64,000 bases of DNA from Euleptes europaea (Eukaryota; Chordata; Lepidosauria; Squamata; Sphaerodactylidae). The stretch lies in NCBI RefSeq assembly GCF_029931775.1, contig NC_079318.1:54209659-54273658 (forward strand), in the 5' to 3' direction. Every line of letters begins with the position of its first letter. Positions within the stretch are counted from its first letter, which is position 1. The translations under genes and the position numbers were made by a program. The notes beneath the pieces are model-generated. The model searched no databases, was not told the origin of the DNA, and saw only the letters and a list, made by a program, of their open reading frames with translations. Below are positions 22,271 to 34,629 of the stretch, piece by piece.

Positions 22271-25200
22271 TCTTGTAATTTACAAAGAACCATTGCTATT
22301 TTGTCTTAGCCTCAACAAAAGAAAGGTGCATTTAGTAGCAGAGATGTTGTCTGTTGGTGTACAGAGAAACCACCCAAATATAAGGAGTTATATAGAATCA
22401 CTAGAGCCCATTAATCTATGTGATGAAGTCATCACTACCTATTTTTTTTACTCTAAGATGGATGAGATCATTGGGTGAATAATGACCAAAATATTTTCCT
22501 GATCTTGTCACACAGAAGAGTCAATCTGAAAACTTACAAGGACATACAAATGTTTATATGAGCTTAGAATTAATTGTCCTGTCTAGTGTATTAAGGTTAC
22601 TACGGCCATCTGACTGATTTGTGTCTAACCAAGCTACTTTGGAGGAAGATTTCAACTGTGGTTAAGGTAATAATTACTTTTTTTCTTCGGGTCACTTTAT
22701 CAGACCAAATAATTTCATATCAAAGCTGTGACTATGAAACTAACTTCTCTGTCCTTTGTTTTGCATTTCTACGGGGAGCATCCACTGCAGATTGATGGAC
22801 AGGTTATCTAAATTCTAAACAGACTGGAATGTTGTATATTTGCGTTAAGTTTGGAATATTCATGTAACATGGTGCAGCTATTTTAACACTTCAGGAGGGT
22901 GACTTTTTGAAGATAATCTGCTTGACTGAATTTTAACTGTTATTAGGAATTATAAAATGTGCACAAAAGAACTACTTCAGGGGTTCAAAGAAATGTGTTT
23001 CACACCTATCATACAGCCATTTATAAATGTAGTTATGCAAACACTGGTTTGATCAGAAAGGACCTTCTTATTTGCTGCTAGCAGCACTAAACTTTCCATT
23101 GGTTAGAGCAACGGGCATAGTAAATTTTGCTTTGAGAAAGCAACCCACAAGTGTAGATAGATTCCACACACTGGTGGCATATAGCTCAAAGTCCTTAAGG
23201 TATATCAATCCATTTTGCAATAGGCAAACTGCTTTCAAACTGAAATCTGCATTTGCATATCACATACAAGCAATTCTTTGACTGCAGAAACTTAACCTTT
23301 TAAGCATAAGTTACAAATCTTTTGGCCCCAGTTGGTAACTTACAGTTGTGGAACAAATTACTTGCTTAAAAAAATCAGTCTTAAACTGACAATCTTTGGT
23401 AGTGTTACTTGTTGCACAGGAGAGAGATAACATTGTTGGTCCTGAAAAACATCTCTGGTAGGTTTCGGAATATTGCTTGACCTCTATTTGTTACTTCTGG
23501 CATGCACCACTGTAGTTATTGTCACTTACTTCAGATGCTGAAGGCAGGGACAGTTGGCTTGCATCATATTCTCCAATAAGTGAAAAAAGGTATCTTGCAC
23601 GAGCATTCCATGGGCTGAGTGTAGGTCTGGAATTATCAGTGTATTTTTTTTCTTGGCCACAAAATACCAGGAAGTTGTAAGAATAGCTTTACTTGATTAA
23701 GCTGCAATCCATTTACTCCAGCGTTGCCTCCAGAAGTTGCAGGATGCCAGAAGCAGCTGGCTATCTCCAGGGTTTGTTTTTGTTTTTGGAGGCATCCAGA
23801 AAACTTGGGAGATATGCTACCTGTTAATATGTCAGTGTCGAACTGGAATTTTCAGACCTGATAATTTTCTTTTATATGGCAACCGCTGCCATGTTATCAG
23901 TTGGCTTAAACAAAAGAACTTCCTGGTGAATTGCTGTCCTGGTCAGTAACTCTTAATCACATTTAATTTAAAATCTGGAGCTGAAGATGTTACAGCCTTG
24001 GACTGAAACACAACAGTCAGAGTACTTTAAATGTCCTTCCTGCCACAATGATCCTTCCCAGCATCAGCTCATTTTAATGAAGAAACCAAGCCCTGTGAGA
24101 ATTAAAGAGAAACCAATAAAGTAATGCTTTGCCTGTGTAGCTTTGCGTAGTGGTGTTTATAATTTCATCAGTGTTTATACATTAAGAAGCTGGGTTCTCT
24201 TATCCTTGTGAGAAGGAAAATGTCTTATCCAGAAACATGTTGATTAAGCTATCTGTACTCATTGATCCAGCTGCTCCTAGTTCTATATTGGCACAGTTAA
24301 CCCGGAATTCCTCCTGCACAAATCCTGCTAAGAGAATGACCGCTGCGAGGAAGACATTATTTTATAGTTCAGTTCAGAAAGAATTGCTGGAGCAGTGTTT
24401 TCTCACGTAGCTAGTTGTAGAGATTTCTCTGTGCCTGACAGGCACCCCTGACATAATGTCACTTGTTTGTATGTCATCCTGGCACTTAAAGTCAGATTAC
24501 ATAAATACCCCACAAATCCAGTTCCAGTGCAAAAGGAGTGCCTGTATGCAAATAAGCATTTAGGCATAACTTGGTGTATCTTCAACATTTAAATAATAAA
24601 CTACGGATAAAGTAACCGCCTTATTTTTAACAGACAGCAGGTAGATTACGTGAGAACATACAGGAAAGTGTGAAATCAGTGGAGTAATAAAAGATCTTAT
24701 ATTTTTTATTCAGTTGTGATTTATATTCTATAAGTGTCATTGTCTTTGCCTTTCCACATGGGCAGACTCTGGGGTATTTAAGAATATGCCAAATAATTCA
24801 TTGAGGAGTAAGACATTATGTCTGGCCAACAAGAGTCTTCGAAAGGTTGGAATGGTTAAGAATTCAAGATAATCTGGGAGCACTGGAAAAGATGGGGTGC
24901 TCTGTACCCAGAAGGAGAGTGCGCGTTACCCCACAAATCACTAGCTGTTTGGATGGAGTTGTCCATATGACTGTTAGTGGTCTAAACTATGTCACAGAAT
25001 AAAACACTTGTGCCTGTTAGTTTATGATTTCCAGTTAGTTTATGTTGGGCTAAAAGGTGCAGGTAGCACCAATGCAGGTTGAGTCTCAGGAGCAATCGCA
25101 CTCAGCAATCATTGTATATAATCTTAGCTAACTGTTTCCTTTTTTTGTGGGCCAGCAGAGTGGAAACCTTTGCAGCACTCCTGTTTCCTAGTTACCTGCA

Positions 25201-25714
25201 TTTCAGTTGCTAAGAAACAGTTTCTAGTAAGGAAGGTTCTAGCTACCTATGAACCTTTGGAAGACATCCTCATCCAAATATTTTTCAGTAACAGTGCTAT
25301 TCAAGAATTCCTCAAAAGTCCTAATGAAAGAGGCAAATTTAGGAAAAAAAACAGATTCCCTAAGTTGGAGATAGAAAAGAACAAAGTAGTAGTCTCATTT
25401 GTAAAAAAAATTGTTGAAAACATTGACAAGGTTGAAGGGGGTTAGATCATCAGCCTCCTGTGCTGTTTCTGAGGGATACATGAGACAGTAATATGGAAGA
25501 GGAGGCGGCAAGATCTGTTCTGTGAGCAAAGCTGAGCCCCAGGTTCTTTGGAGCCAACCCATTTTAAAGAAATTCCAGTGCTGTGTTAGATCCAGAAGCT
25601 CAGTGCCTTCCTTCTCTGCAGAATGGGAATCATAATGGCATATTTGAAAGGATGGCTGCAAGGGTGAAAAATATTACTAAATCTTATTGAGCATTAAGTG
25701 ATTAATACTGCACT
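22271..25714. other. Intergenic, mostly featureless
   Basis: I see no exon-like segment with recognisable homology and no clear interspersed repeat in these 3.4 kb. AATAAA motifs occur (for example near 24115), so a longer 3' UTR of the upstream plus-strand gene cannot be excluded. Confidence 0.35.
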
Positions 25715-26025
25715 TACTCAAAGCTCCATGGTGCAGAGGGGTAAGCTACAGTACTGCAGTCCAAGCTCTATTCATGACCAGAGTTCAATCCCAACAGAAG
25801 TTGGTTTCAGGTAGCTGGCTCAAGGCTGACTCAGCCTTCCATCCTTCTGAGGTCGGTAAAATGAGTTCCCAGCTTGTTGGGGGTGAAGTGTAGATGACTG
25901 GTGAAAGCAGTGGCAAACCACCCTGTAAAACGTATTCTGCCTACTAAATGTCATGGTGTGACATCACCCCCATGGGTCAGTAATGACCTGGTGTTTGCAC
26001 AGGGGACTACCTTTACTTTTTTACC
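25715..26025 (+). repeat. Sauria-type SINE (tRNA head, BovB-like tail)
   Basis: The head carries A-box-like (TGGTGCAGAGGGGTAAGC) and B-box-like (AGAGTTCAATCC) promoter blocks. The middle is TCAGCCTTCCATCCTTCTGA and GGTCGGTAAAATGAG. The end is CACCCCCATGGGTCAGTAAT, GACCTGGTGTTTGCAC and a short T-rich tail. The layout is that of the tRNA-headed Sauria SINE family. Confidence 0.8.
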
Positions 26026-27304
26026 CAAAGGCAACACTAGGGTTTTCCGCCCAGATATGCCATCAAAAAAGTGAGGGTTTGTTGTACATTTGCATACAAG
26101 TTAGTTATGTCCAGTAATCAATTTTGTGTGTATAAATTTCTAGGGGGGGAGGGTATCATCTTACATTCAATGTTGCCTTTTTAGTAAATATGGTACTGTT
26201 AATAGGATAAAAGGATTGCCTTGTGTCCACTGAGAAGTGTTTTGTTTAGGCTTGCAAAGCACATGTACAAATTTTTTTATGGTGGTTAGTATGTAATAGC
26301 TAGGTAGGAGATTAGCACCCACTCAGCCTGCCTGAATGAAGACAAGCTGTTTGGGGCAGCTTGGCCATGCCTTTCCTCTTTAGCAAGATCTAGAACTGCT
26401 TAGGGAAAAATCAGTTTAAGGTGCTAATCTGAGCAGCTTGGCGGGTTCATAACCCCAGTTCGAAGAGTTGATGACATTGCGTTGGTGGATAACAAACATG
26501 CGGGAGATCAAAGATCAACCTACACAAGAGGGAAGAGTCATTATCTGTATTGGGGTGAAATTAAAGCCAGTCATCTCAGGTCATGTGGGAACAGGAACAA
26601 GGCACTTTTGTTTGAAAATAGGTTTTCTTCACCCCATCTAAAAATGCTGTTTTAATAAAGCTATTTAACTGTTAAGCAGCTAAATTCTTCTGAATTTGTT
26701 AGCTCTTTCAGAAATTGTAACCAGTTTGTTGCTATAATTGTTCTCAGTTGGTAACCAAAATGGGAAATTGATTAAAGGAATCAAACTGCATTTTATTGAA
26801 ATGAACAGAGAAGGAACATTCCCACAGCATGTAAATTAAAGAGGATTTAAAGAATTAATACTTAGTGGGCTTATATCACCTTAAGTATTCTATTTTCTAT
26901 TAAGCTGTTAATATTGCCCAATGTTTCTATGGTGGTCAAAGGTTAAACAGAAAGTTGCATCTGATATTTCTAATGTGTCATGGCTGCTGTCTGTGTGACG
27001 TGTAGAAACACAGTTAACATGTATCCATGTTTAGGCTCAAATCAAACAAATATATACCCCCATGCTTAGCTTTGCTAATGCACAGTGCGCTTAAGCAAAT
27101 GCAGCTGTGCTTGCTCCGTGTGTGCACATGTGGCATGCTCATTTATTCATATGAAAGTCAGAATATGCAGGGATCCTGCTTGTGAACTTAACAGCATCTC
27201 TGCTAGTAATAAGAGAAACACTACTGGAAAAGGTGTCAGATATTCTACAGAAAGGAAGTCCTCTGGTTAATACAGTCTGTTATTACTATAATTTGTAACA
27301 GCAC
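26026..27304. other. Intergenic, no feature seen
   Basis: This AT-rich stretch lies between the SINE and the MRPS10 3' end. No homology or repeat is recognisable. Confidence 0.4.
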
Positions 27305-27325
27305 ACAGATCTATTTTATACCAAG

Positions 27326-27331
27326 TTTATT
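27326..27331 (-). terminator. MRPS10: Probable MRPS10 poly(A) signal
   Basis: The plus strand reads TTTATT, which is AATAAA on the minus strand, 229 bp downstream of the MRPS10 stop. This would give a short 3' UTR of about 250 nt, as expected for a housekeeping gene. Confidence 0.6.
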
Positions 27332-27559
27332 TTAGAATTTACAGGTTATGGGTGTCTTAATAAGCACGAAGCAGGAGCTTTGAATAGCATAATGTAAACC
27401 TTTTCCACATATACATATCAACATGCTATAAAGAAGTACACAAGAAATTTTTGTCAAAAGTCTGTTTTCCTTGATTTCTTCTGGATTAGCAACTCCAACG
27501 TTTGGCAATTAAACAACTACTACCAGGTTCATTTGTTTCAGAATGAGTGTAATGTACGC

Positions 27560-30500
27560 TCATGGTTGACTTGCTGTTTCTTCTACTTGAGGTAGTGTGT
27601 CCCACACAGGCGTGTGAATATGTTCTGGAAGCTTTTCTAATTTAGTCTAAAAGCAGAGGTAAAATAATATTTACTAGGGGCTGCAATTTTACACTGTACC
27701 TTGGAAAACACAGTTTATAGATTCTCAATTGTTGGCACTTCTGCTGGAATCTAGAGTCTACCACATGCATAAAATGTAGATGTGCCACAAAATGGCAGAA
27801 ATCTTTTGCTGCCTAATTCTAAAACTGAGAATCAGCTACAATTGTTTGAAAAATAGAGAACTGTACAAATAATGGGCTGGATCCAACCAGTTTCTTTGCT
27901 AGTGAAAAATGGAATGAGAGGGTCCCTTTTAACCACCAAAAAGGCTGTGCTGAGGATCATAGGACCTGTATGGACAAAAGCCACGTGGGCTGGGGCTACA
28001 GTATGGAGAGGAATTTGGTAAGATTAAAGGGGGAAAGTTGGCTGGACACAAACCATTATCAGACCATCAGTATGCATATACACATTTACACAATTCCTTT
28101 ATTAAGTTGGATTTTTTCAGCGGCTCCCTTTACCATACTTCAGTACTGTCAACATCATTTGTATCATATTCCAATCCTTTTATTAACCATTCTCCCTTAT
28201 AGTAGATTGAGATTTCCCGTAACAAGCCAATAACACCCTTATCAAGCAATTTTTGGGATTCTGAAATACGTTGAAATGGTTCAGAAGTCAACCGCATTTT
28301 TACAATACAGATTTAAACTTTGTCAGTACCTTTTTAACTTCCATGGCAACCCCTTCAGGTAAGTTTCGTTGGATGTATTCCAGATAAACCTTGGCTGTGC
28401 TGCCAGTTAAATGCTTTAACTGAAAGAAAAACCATGTTTTATTTTTCACATAAACAGTAACTGGTTAAGACATTTTATAATGCAGGCTAAGAACTGTGAG
28501 TTCTATGGACAGCAGTCAGCTCTCTAAGGCAGGGGTTGTCACCTTTGGAATTCTGGCATAAGGTGGTGAGCGCAACTGCAAAATTACTGCTGCAGGAGGA
28601 TTGTGCTTTATATATCCTGATATTAACCTTGCATCATCTTCAAAAGAATATTGTTTTAAAACAATTTATTGCACACACAAAAAATATATATATAAATTGA
28701 GCTAATTAAGAAGCCCTCATCTGGCAGTATCTGTATTTCATTGTACATACATCTAACATTTAAGGAAAACGAAATAATGCTGCTTGTCCTTTATATGAGC
28801 CCAGCTCCTGCACTATTACTTGTAACAATGACAACTGATGCTGAAGGACTGGTGAAAAGCCTTTGCAATAAGAAATTCCAGTCAGATTTTCATAGGAACA
28901 TAAATTATTTTTTTAAAGTCAGCAAAATTGATATTTTCAACTTGAAACTGAAGGATAAAAATACATTAAAATTGAGAGGATGTGATGACTTCAAAAGATG
29001 TTTAAGTGAGACGCATAAAGCCCAACTGTGTTTAGCCAGAAGCAAAGCCCCACTATTTGCACAGGTAAACTACCTTACATAAAGACACGGTCAGCATTAT
29101 ACTATGAACATCAAAAACTTAAGCCCAATCTGCTCTGAGGTATGATACGAGAGAATACAATAAACCTCCACAAAAATAGTTAATAACTGGCATTTAATGA
29201 GGAAGAATAGCAAATAATGAAGATAAAAAATAGGATTTTTTTGGAAGAGAAGAAACCCGGGGTGGAGGGAACAAAGTACATACTGAGGAAGCCAAAATGG
29301 GGAAAGGGGAATAAAAACCAGGGTGGGGGGAATCTCACATACACAAAGTGTAGGGAGAAGGGGTGAACTTAAGAAAATATAGAAAGGTGAAAAAGAGAAT
29401 AGGAAACCTGAGGAAGAAGGGGAAGGGACAGGTGATCCCAAGGCATGGAGAAGTAACACAAAGTCCCCTCTGGACTGTTCAGTCTTGGGCCACATTCCAT
29501 AGTAAATCTTTCCTCCTCATCTCTCCCTCCCCACTCAGGCTGTCGGTTTGTTTTGTCCCAGGCTGTAGCAGAAACACTCAGGAGAAGGAAGCAGGGGTGG
29601 GGAGAGAGGGGGGCTTTTCTCCTGTTAAAGCCAGCCGGCTTTTGCCCAGTGCTGCAGCAGACGAGAAAGCCAGCAGATTTGGCTGGAAAGGGAAAGATTT
29701 CCTTTTCCTTGCACGTGTCAGCATCGTTTGGGGTGGGGAGAACAGTCTTCTCTCTCCCCTCCCTTTCAGGCCAGCCAGCTTGCTTTTCCTGGGCTGCCGC
29801 AGCAGCACCTGGGACAAGAGTAAGCCGACAGGGTTTGCACTGGAGGGGAAGGGCTTTTCTTTCTCCACACAGCTTCTTCTCATCCTGAGCTGCAGCAGCG
29901 GGATTTGGGGGCAAGAAAGCTCCCAGGCTTGGGCAGGAAAGGAAGGGCCTCTCTCTCCTTCCCCCACTCATGGAGCAAGCTGGCTTGCTCTAGTGCCGAG
30001 ATGCAACAGTGCTGGGGACTAGCAACCCCACTGGCTTGTGCGGTGGAGGGCTTTTCTCTCTCTTCCCCTATAGGCCTGAATGGGTGGGAAGGGGGGAAAA
30101 TGTCTAGTGTAGGTGGCAGCTTGCTTTTGGTCACACTGAAGCAACATTTTTAAAAAATCTACACAGCCAATCAGATGCCCCACTAAGCAAAAACCCAAAC
30201 ACGGCCCCCACCCACTTTCCATAAACACTTGGCAGATGCCAGGCAAAGTATCCAATGATGCCATGGCAGCTGCTCGAAGAGCTTTCTTCATACTTGTACA
30301 CTCCTGTGCTGTGTGGTGACCTGCTTGTGGAATGATCTTTCCAGACTTAAAGAAGCCTGCAGATGGACTCTTGGGCCAAGTATTACAGATGTGTGTTGAG
30401 AGAGTAACACCGTTTTTTAATGTTCTACCACATCCATATATTTAATTGAAAAAGGATACATGCTTTCAGACAACTGTACACAGGTTTACTAGAAATACTT

Positions 30501-33500
30501 TAATTTGGCATCCACTGGAACTCTATCATGATTGGTCGGTTGATAGCTCTATAGTTAAAAGTTATAAAATTAACTTCACAATTGGAAGTACACCTACCTC
30601 CACATATCGGTAGTGTGTTCTCATTTCATATTGAACTCTGTGCTTCTTGTAAATGTGCACTGATTTCAGAAGGGTTAATCGTTCAATCTTCTTTGGCGGC
30701 TCTTCTCTAGGAGAAACAGTGGTTTTCATGGATGTGTGTTAAAAGTGTTTCCATTTGTTTCCGAATTGATGGATTTTACTGAGTAATTTGGCAGAGGGTG
30801 AGAGGGGCTGCATGTCTCTCTCCCCTGAACTAATATTGGAATTTCAGCTTTGATGGCCAGGGTACTGCCTTTCCCCCAATAAATCAATTATTTTCAGCAT
30901 AAGAACATCATATAAGCGAATTAAATTCTTCTTGCATTACAAAATGCTTGAAGTCAGCAGGAGCACTGAACTTTCATTCACAATGTAATATGACAACCTT
31001 TTTTTTTTTAAGACAACATTTGCAACAACAAGACCCAGTTGCAATCTCAATAAAATCCACGGGTTTAGACTGGAACACTGCCACAGAATTGCAGATTACC
31101 TAAGGAATGTTTCACTTCTAATAATAATACAGCGCCTTCAAGTTTCAACTGACTTATGGTGACTCCCATTATGGGGTTTTCAAGGCAAGAGAATAAGCCA
31201 AGGTGGTTTGCTATTGCCTTCCTCTGCAGAGCAACTCTGGCCCTCCTGGGTGGTCTCCCATCCAAGTATTAACCAAGCTATTCAGGCTGCTACATTTAAC
31301 TACAATCTAGGATAAAAGCATTCTTCTATCAAACAGTTCCAATTTGTATACTTACAAACTATTTCCTTACACAGTTAACTAGTATTAATCAAGTTATCCG
31401 AGGGTCTTGCCCCAAAAGAGGGCAAAGGAAACAACGATCCCAGATAGTAAGTACAGTGTTGAACAATTGTTCACAGAAGGTAATGCAAATCTGAGTAGGC
31501 ATTGTATACATGCCAGGTTCTCTTCTGCCTAGAAAAAATATGGTATGTTTCTAGCATACTTTGGGCAATTCCATCTTGGTCCTGCCATGTTAGCAGATCT
31601 GTACTAGATTAGGGAACAAAATAAAAGGAAAATCTGCTAATCTCAGGATTGCTTTCATGGGATCAAGTAGGTGATCAGTGACTTGTGCACTCTCTTATCC
31701 CTCCTCCTCTCACACAGTCTAATTCAGTTGTCTTCAACTGTGCAAGGGAGGAAAGGAGGGGAAGCCCCTAAGCATTGCACTTGTGAATGCCATGATGTGG
31801 CATTAGGTAAGAGCCACTCCAATCTAATAATTGGGCTTCAAATACAGGTCAGGTTGTCTCAATGCAGTTATTAAATACTTACACCTTTTCAACAGAAATG
31901 TCAAGTCCTTTAGCAGCAAGCAGTATGAAATATTCATAACTGTCCAACACAGCTCTGTCATGACCTTTAACCAAAATAGTCAGTTTCTTATACAATGTGT
32001 CTGGCTCATCTGAAACAGATACCTAAGTGTACAAACAAAGAGAAATAAGCGAGTTACCATTCATATTCTAAAAATGCCTTAAAATTTCATTGTTCAATTA
32101 TTCAGACCAAGTTAAGTTGTTATATACTTTGCTGAATCCAAAAGATGACGGTATTTGCATAGATACTACCATATACGATAATATTATAATCTGCCTTAAA
32201 TTGCTTGGGAGAACAGGTGGGCTAAAAGCTCACAAATCACAATTTAAAAACTAGATTCCCCAGTGTTCTTAATTACTGGTTCAACCTCAGTCTTACCAAT
32301 GAGTTTTCCTTGGGCTGTTGAAAGTCTGTATGGGCTCCAGAATACTGAAACAACATCAATTGCTTGTTTCTAAAAGGGTAAAAAAATTGGGGGAGGGGAA
32401 TTCATTTTAATTATCATTGCAATCTCTGAAATCCAAGTATTTTGAAAACATAGTAGTTAAGTAGTAAACTTACTGGAAAAAATTATATTGTTTTTGCAGA
32501 GCCCTGTTCGCTAACAGAAAGTTCTCTGGCCCCTAGAACATAAAAAATAAATATAGTAATATTTATCTCTATTACATAATAAAATATAGCTTTCCCGTTA
32601 CATAAGGAAACTACTCCTATAAGCTAGTAAACCACTACAACGATCTCTATTAGCACCCACTCTTTACTAATTACTGCTCCAGTTAAGTGCCCTACACACC
32701 TTCTCTATTCCTACAGCATTTCAAGATAACTGGCTGCAGTCCTTGTATTTTTATCTCTTTCATAGTTCTAGGTCTCAGTAGCTACTGCTTGTCCATCCAC
32801 AACCCAACTTGCTTTCTTCCAGAGAATAACAAATACTGCTATACTAGTTGGTAGTGATAGTTACAGAAAAAGCCAGGTAACAGAGGTCCCCATAGTGTTC
32901 CAGGAATATTTTCTTCATAACTTAAGCAGTTATGAATATGACTGTTGTACTGCAATTCTACTTAATAAGCAGTTGAGGCACAACTGATGATAAGGCTGGC
33001 TCTAAGCAAGTTATTTATGGGTGTACTCCTCTGTAATAGATGATGCCGTTGGAGATGAACAGCAAAACTGGCATGGAAGACTATTTAAGGGACGATAGTT
33101 TAACTTCTGGTTCACAAGTACAGGGCTAACACCACACATACCAAGGCAAGCATGTAAACTTTTTGGATGTTCAACTCACAGTCAATTGTTAAATCCCTTA
33201 ACTTTCATTGGAAATATGCATCTGCAACATATTACAGATGCCTGGGGGGGGGGGGTTGTGTGACAACAAGTAGATGGGGTTATTTTAGGTCCTTTGGTTA
33301 GTCGTCCCTCCTTTAAAGTTTGGAAGAAAACGTGGTCTATAGCACATGAACACATGAAGCTGCCTTATGCTGAATCAGACCCTTAGTCCATCAAAGTATT
33401 GTCTACTCAGACCGGCAGCAGCTCTCCAGGGTCTCAGGCCAGAAGTCTTTTACATCAAACTATTGTCGAAGGCTTTCACGGTCAGAGTTCATTGGTTCTT

Positions 33501-33953
33501 GTAGGTTATCCGGGCTGTGTAACCGTGGTCTTGGTATTTTTACATCACCTCCTTGCCTGGTCCCTTTAACTGGAGATGCTGGGGATTGAAGCCGGGACCT
33601 TCTGCATGCCAAGCAGAGGCTCTACCACGGAGCCACGGAGCCTCCCCAAGGGTGGCTCAGCCCTCCACACATTAAAAATAGAGTATACGTGCACAGGGGA
33701 AAGCGGTGCAAAGGCAAACATCGGAAGAGGCCTCGAAGTCACCCACGGGGCTCTTTTCGGGTTCCGCAACCAAACTCCGGACGCCCGGAACGGAAAGGGA
33801 CCGAGTCTATCCAGCACACTGTTCAGAGCAAGGGGGCGGCTCCACCACCTGACGGGCCTCATTGGCCGGGGGACCGCGAGAGCTCCCAGGCAGCACGGGA
33901 CTTACATGCCTCCACCGGCGCCATAAACACCACAGCCCCCTCCGCGCCGCCAT
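27560..33953 (-). CDS. MRPS10: MRPS10, mitochondrial small-subunit ribosomal protein uS10m, complete
   Basis: MRPS10 is a structural protein of the mitochondrial 28S ribosomal subunit. Seven coding exons were placed: 33953-33906, 32532-32474, 32369-32297, 32022-31883, 30706-30598, 28419-28330 and 27646-27560. All have GT-AG borders and join in one frame of 201 codons plus TGA, the same length as the human protein. The basic, arginine-rich N-terminus ([16 protein letters not shown]) fits a mitochondrial targeting peptide. The S10 domain spans about residues 61-170 ([70 protein letters not shown]). The C-terminus has [18 protein letters not shown]. Exon 4 ends at the GTAAGT donor, which gives the family-like junction [13 protein letters not shown]. 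Human MRPS10 also adjoins TRERF1. Confidence 0.97.
28420..29470. other. MRPS10 intron 5, proximal part
   Basis: The stretch is AT-rich with an open frame of 113 codons at 28741-29082 (plus) that has no recognisable motif, and a G/A-rich patch at 29230-29470. I see no exon here. Confidence 0.4.
29530..30090 (+). repeat. Degenerate GC-rich minisatellite, unit about 100-130 bp, five or so copies
   Basis: Within MRPS10 intron 5, blocks of the type CTG(C/T)(A/C)GCAGC, then a G/A-rich core, then GGGCTTTTCTC with a T/C-rich run recur near 29.54, 29.63, 29.77, 29.88 and 29.98 kb. The array leaves long open frames on both strands (up to 219 codons plus, 200 codons minus), but these have no splice or homology support. 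The copies are strongly diverged, so the array is old. Confidence 0.65.
31125..31285 (-). repeat. 5S-type SINE, truncated
   Basis: The plus strand has the reverse complement of the SINE body (GGGGTTTTCAAGGCAAGAGA, GGTGGTTTGCTATTGCCTTC) and the 5S piece (GGTGGTCTCCCATCCAAGTA). The 5' part of the 5S head is missing. It lies in MRPS10 intron 4. Confidence 0.75.
33345..33650 (-). repeat. tRNA-derived SINE, interrupted by a Penelope-like piece
   Basis: The plus strand is the complement of a tRNA-headed SINE. It ends with a complement of the A box (CCACGGAGCC) and B box (GGGGATTGAAGCC), and starts with the CR1-like tail ATGAAGCTGCCTTATGCTG. A plus-oriented relative is at 60.88-61.10 kb. The 80-bp piece at 33458-33537 splits it. 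It lies in MRPS10 intron 1. Confidence 0.75.
33458..33537 (+). mobile_element. 80-bp Penelope-like copy (family B) inside a SINE
   Basis: A perfect 10-bp duplication, TTTTACATCA (33448-33457 and 33538-33547), flanks the insertion, and the SINE rejoins across it. The insert (ATTGTCGAAGGCTTTCACGG, then TATCCGGGCTGTGT and GTGGTCTTGGTAT) matches the outer part of the arms at 13620-13888 but stops before the hammerhead-like core. Confidence 0.85.
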
Positions 33954-34350
33954 CTTGCCTAGTGGTACGCCCCCTTCTGACGGCAACTTCCGGCTGCCGT
34001 GGCGTCCTAAAGCGCAGCTTCCTGCCCGAGCGGACCAACTAGGCGCGGGAGGGCGGTTGCTGCTGCTTCTAACCGACGGTGCTGGCCGCCGGCACGGGGC
34101 CGGTCTCTATGGCTTCCTCGCGCTTCCTCCGTAGGCCCTGTGCAGCTGTCGCTTTCGATGCTCGTCATGCGGTTTGGCACCCTAGACAAGACGAAAGTAA
34201 TACGCGGTCGGTTCCTTCGTCCGCCCACCCAATGTCACGATTATTTTTAACACCTTGACCGGCGCTCGTGACGAGCATAGAAAGCGACAGCTGCACAGGG
34301 CCTGCGGAGGAAGCGCGGAGGTCGTTTCCTTTGGCCGAAGCTCGCTCTCT
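33954..34350 (-). promoter_or_regulatory. MRPS10: MRPS10 CpG-rich promoter region
   Basis: From the MRPS10 start codon outward the DNA is rich in CpG for about 400 bp, with no TATA box at a fitting place. This is typical of nuclear genes for mitochondrial ribosomal proteins. The 48-bp inverted repeat lies within it. Confidence 0.5.
34120..34316. repeat. 48-bp inverted repeat beside the MRPS10 promoter
   Basis: Arms 34120-34167 and 34269-34316 are complementary at 46 of 48 positions (start GCGCTTCCTCCG, end ATGCTCGTCA) with a 101-bp spacer. It lies 167 bp upstream of the MRPS10 ATG inside CpG-rich DNA. The family is unknown, and no target duplication could be assigned. Confidence 0.85.
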
Positions 34351-34369
34351 CCACTCTCCCCCAAATCTG

Positions 34370-34590
34370 TTTATGTGTAAAGGGCCGTCAAGTCGCAGCC
34401 GACGTATGGCGACCCCTTTTGGGGTTTTCATGGCAAGAGACTAACAGAGGTGGTTTGCCAGTGCCTTCCTCTGCACAGCAACCCTGGTCTTCCTTGGTGG
34501 TCTCCCATCCAAATACTAACCGGGGCTGACCCTGCTTAGCTTCTGAGATCTGACGAGATCAGGCTAGCCTGGGCCATCCAGGTCAGGGCT
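34370..34590 (-). repeat. 5S-rRNA-derived SINE with BovB-type tail, near full length
   Basis: The plus strand begins with the tail complement (GGGCCGTCAAGTCGCAGCCG), continues with the body (GGTGGTTTGCCAGTGCCTTC), and ends with the 5S head complement (GGTCTCCCATCCAAATACTA, TTCTGAGATCTGACGAGATC). It is the best-kept 5S SINE in the window and carries both halves of the fusion. Confidence 0.88.
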
Positions 34591-34629
34591 CCCCATAAAT
34601 CTAGTAGAAGCAAATCCTTCCTTCGTTCC

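Noticed and set aside
28294-28330. MRPS10 ending inside exon 6 by reading past the donor at 28329
   Set aside because: Read-through adds only nine residues without family similarity. Splicing to 27646 gives the expected C-terminus (LPEHI, PVWDTL) and exactly 201 residues.
29363-30134. Open frames of 219 (plus) and 200 (minus) codons
   Set aside because: They cover a degenerate tandem repeat inside an MRPS10 intron and mirror each other on both strands, with low-complexity Ser/Pro/Leu/Lys composition.
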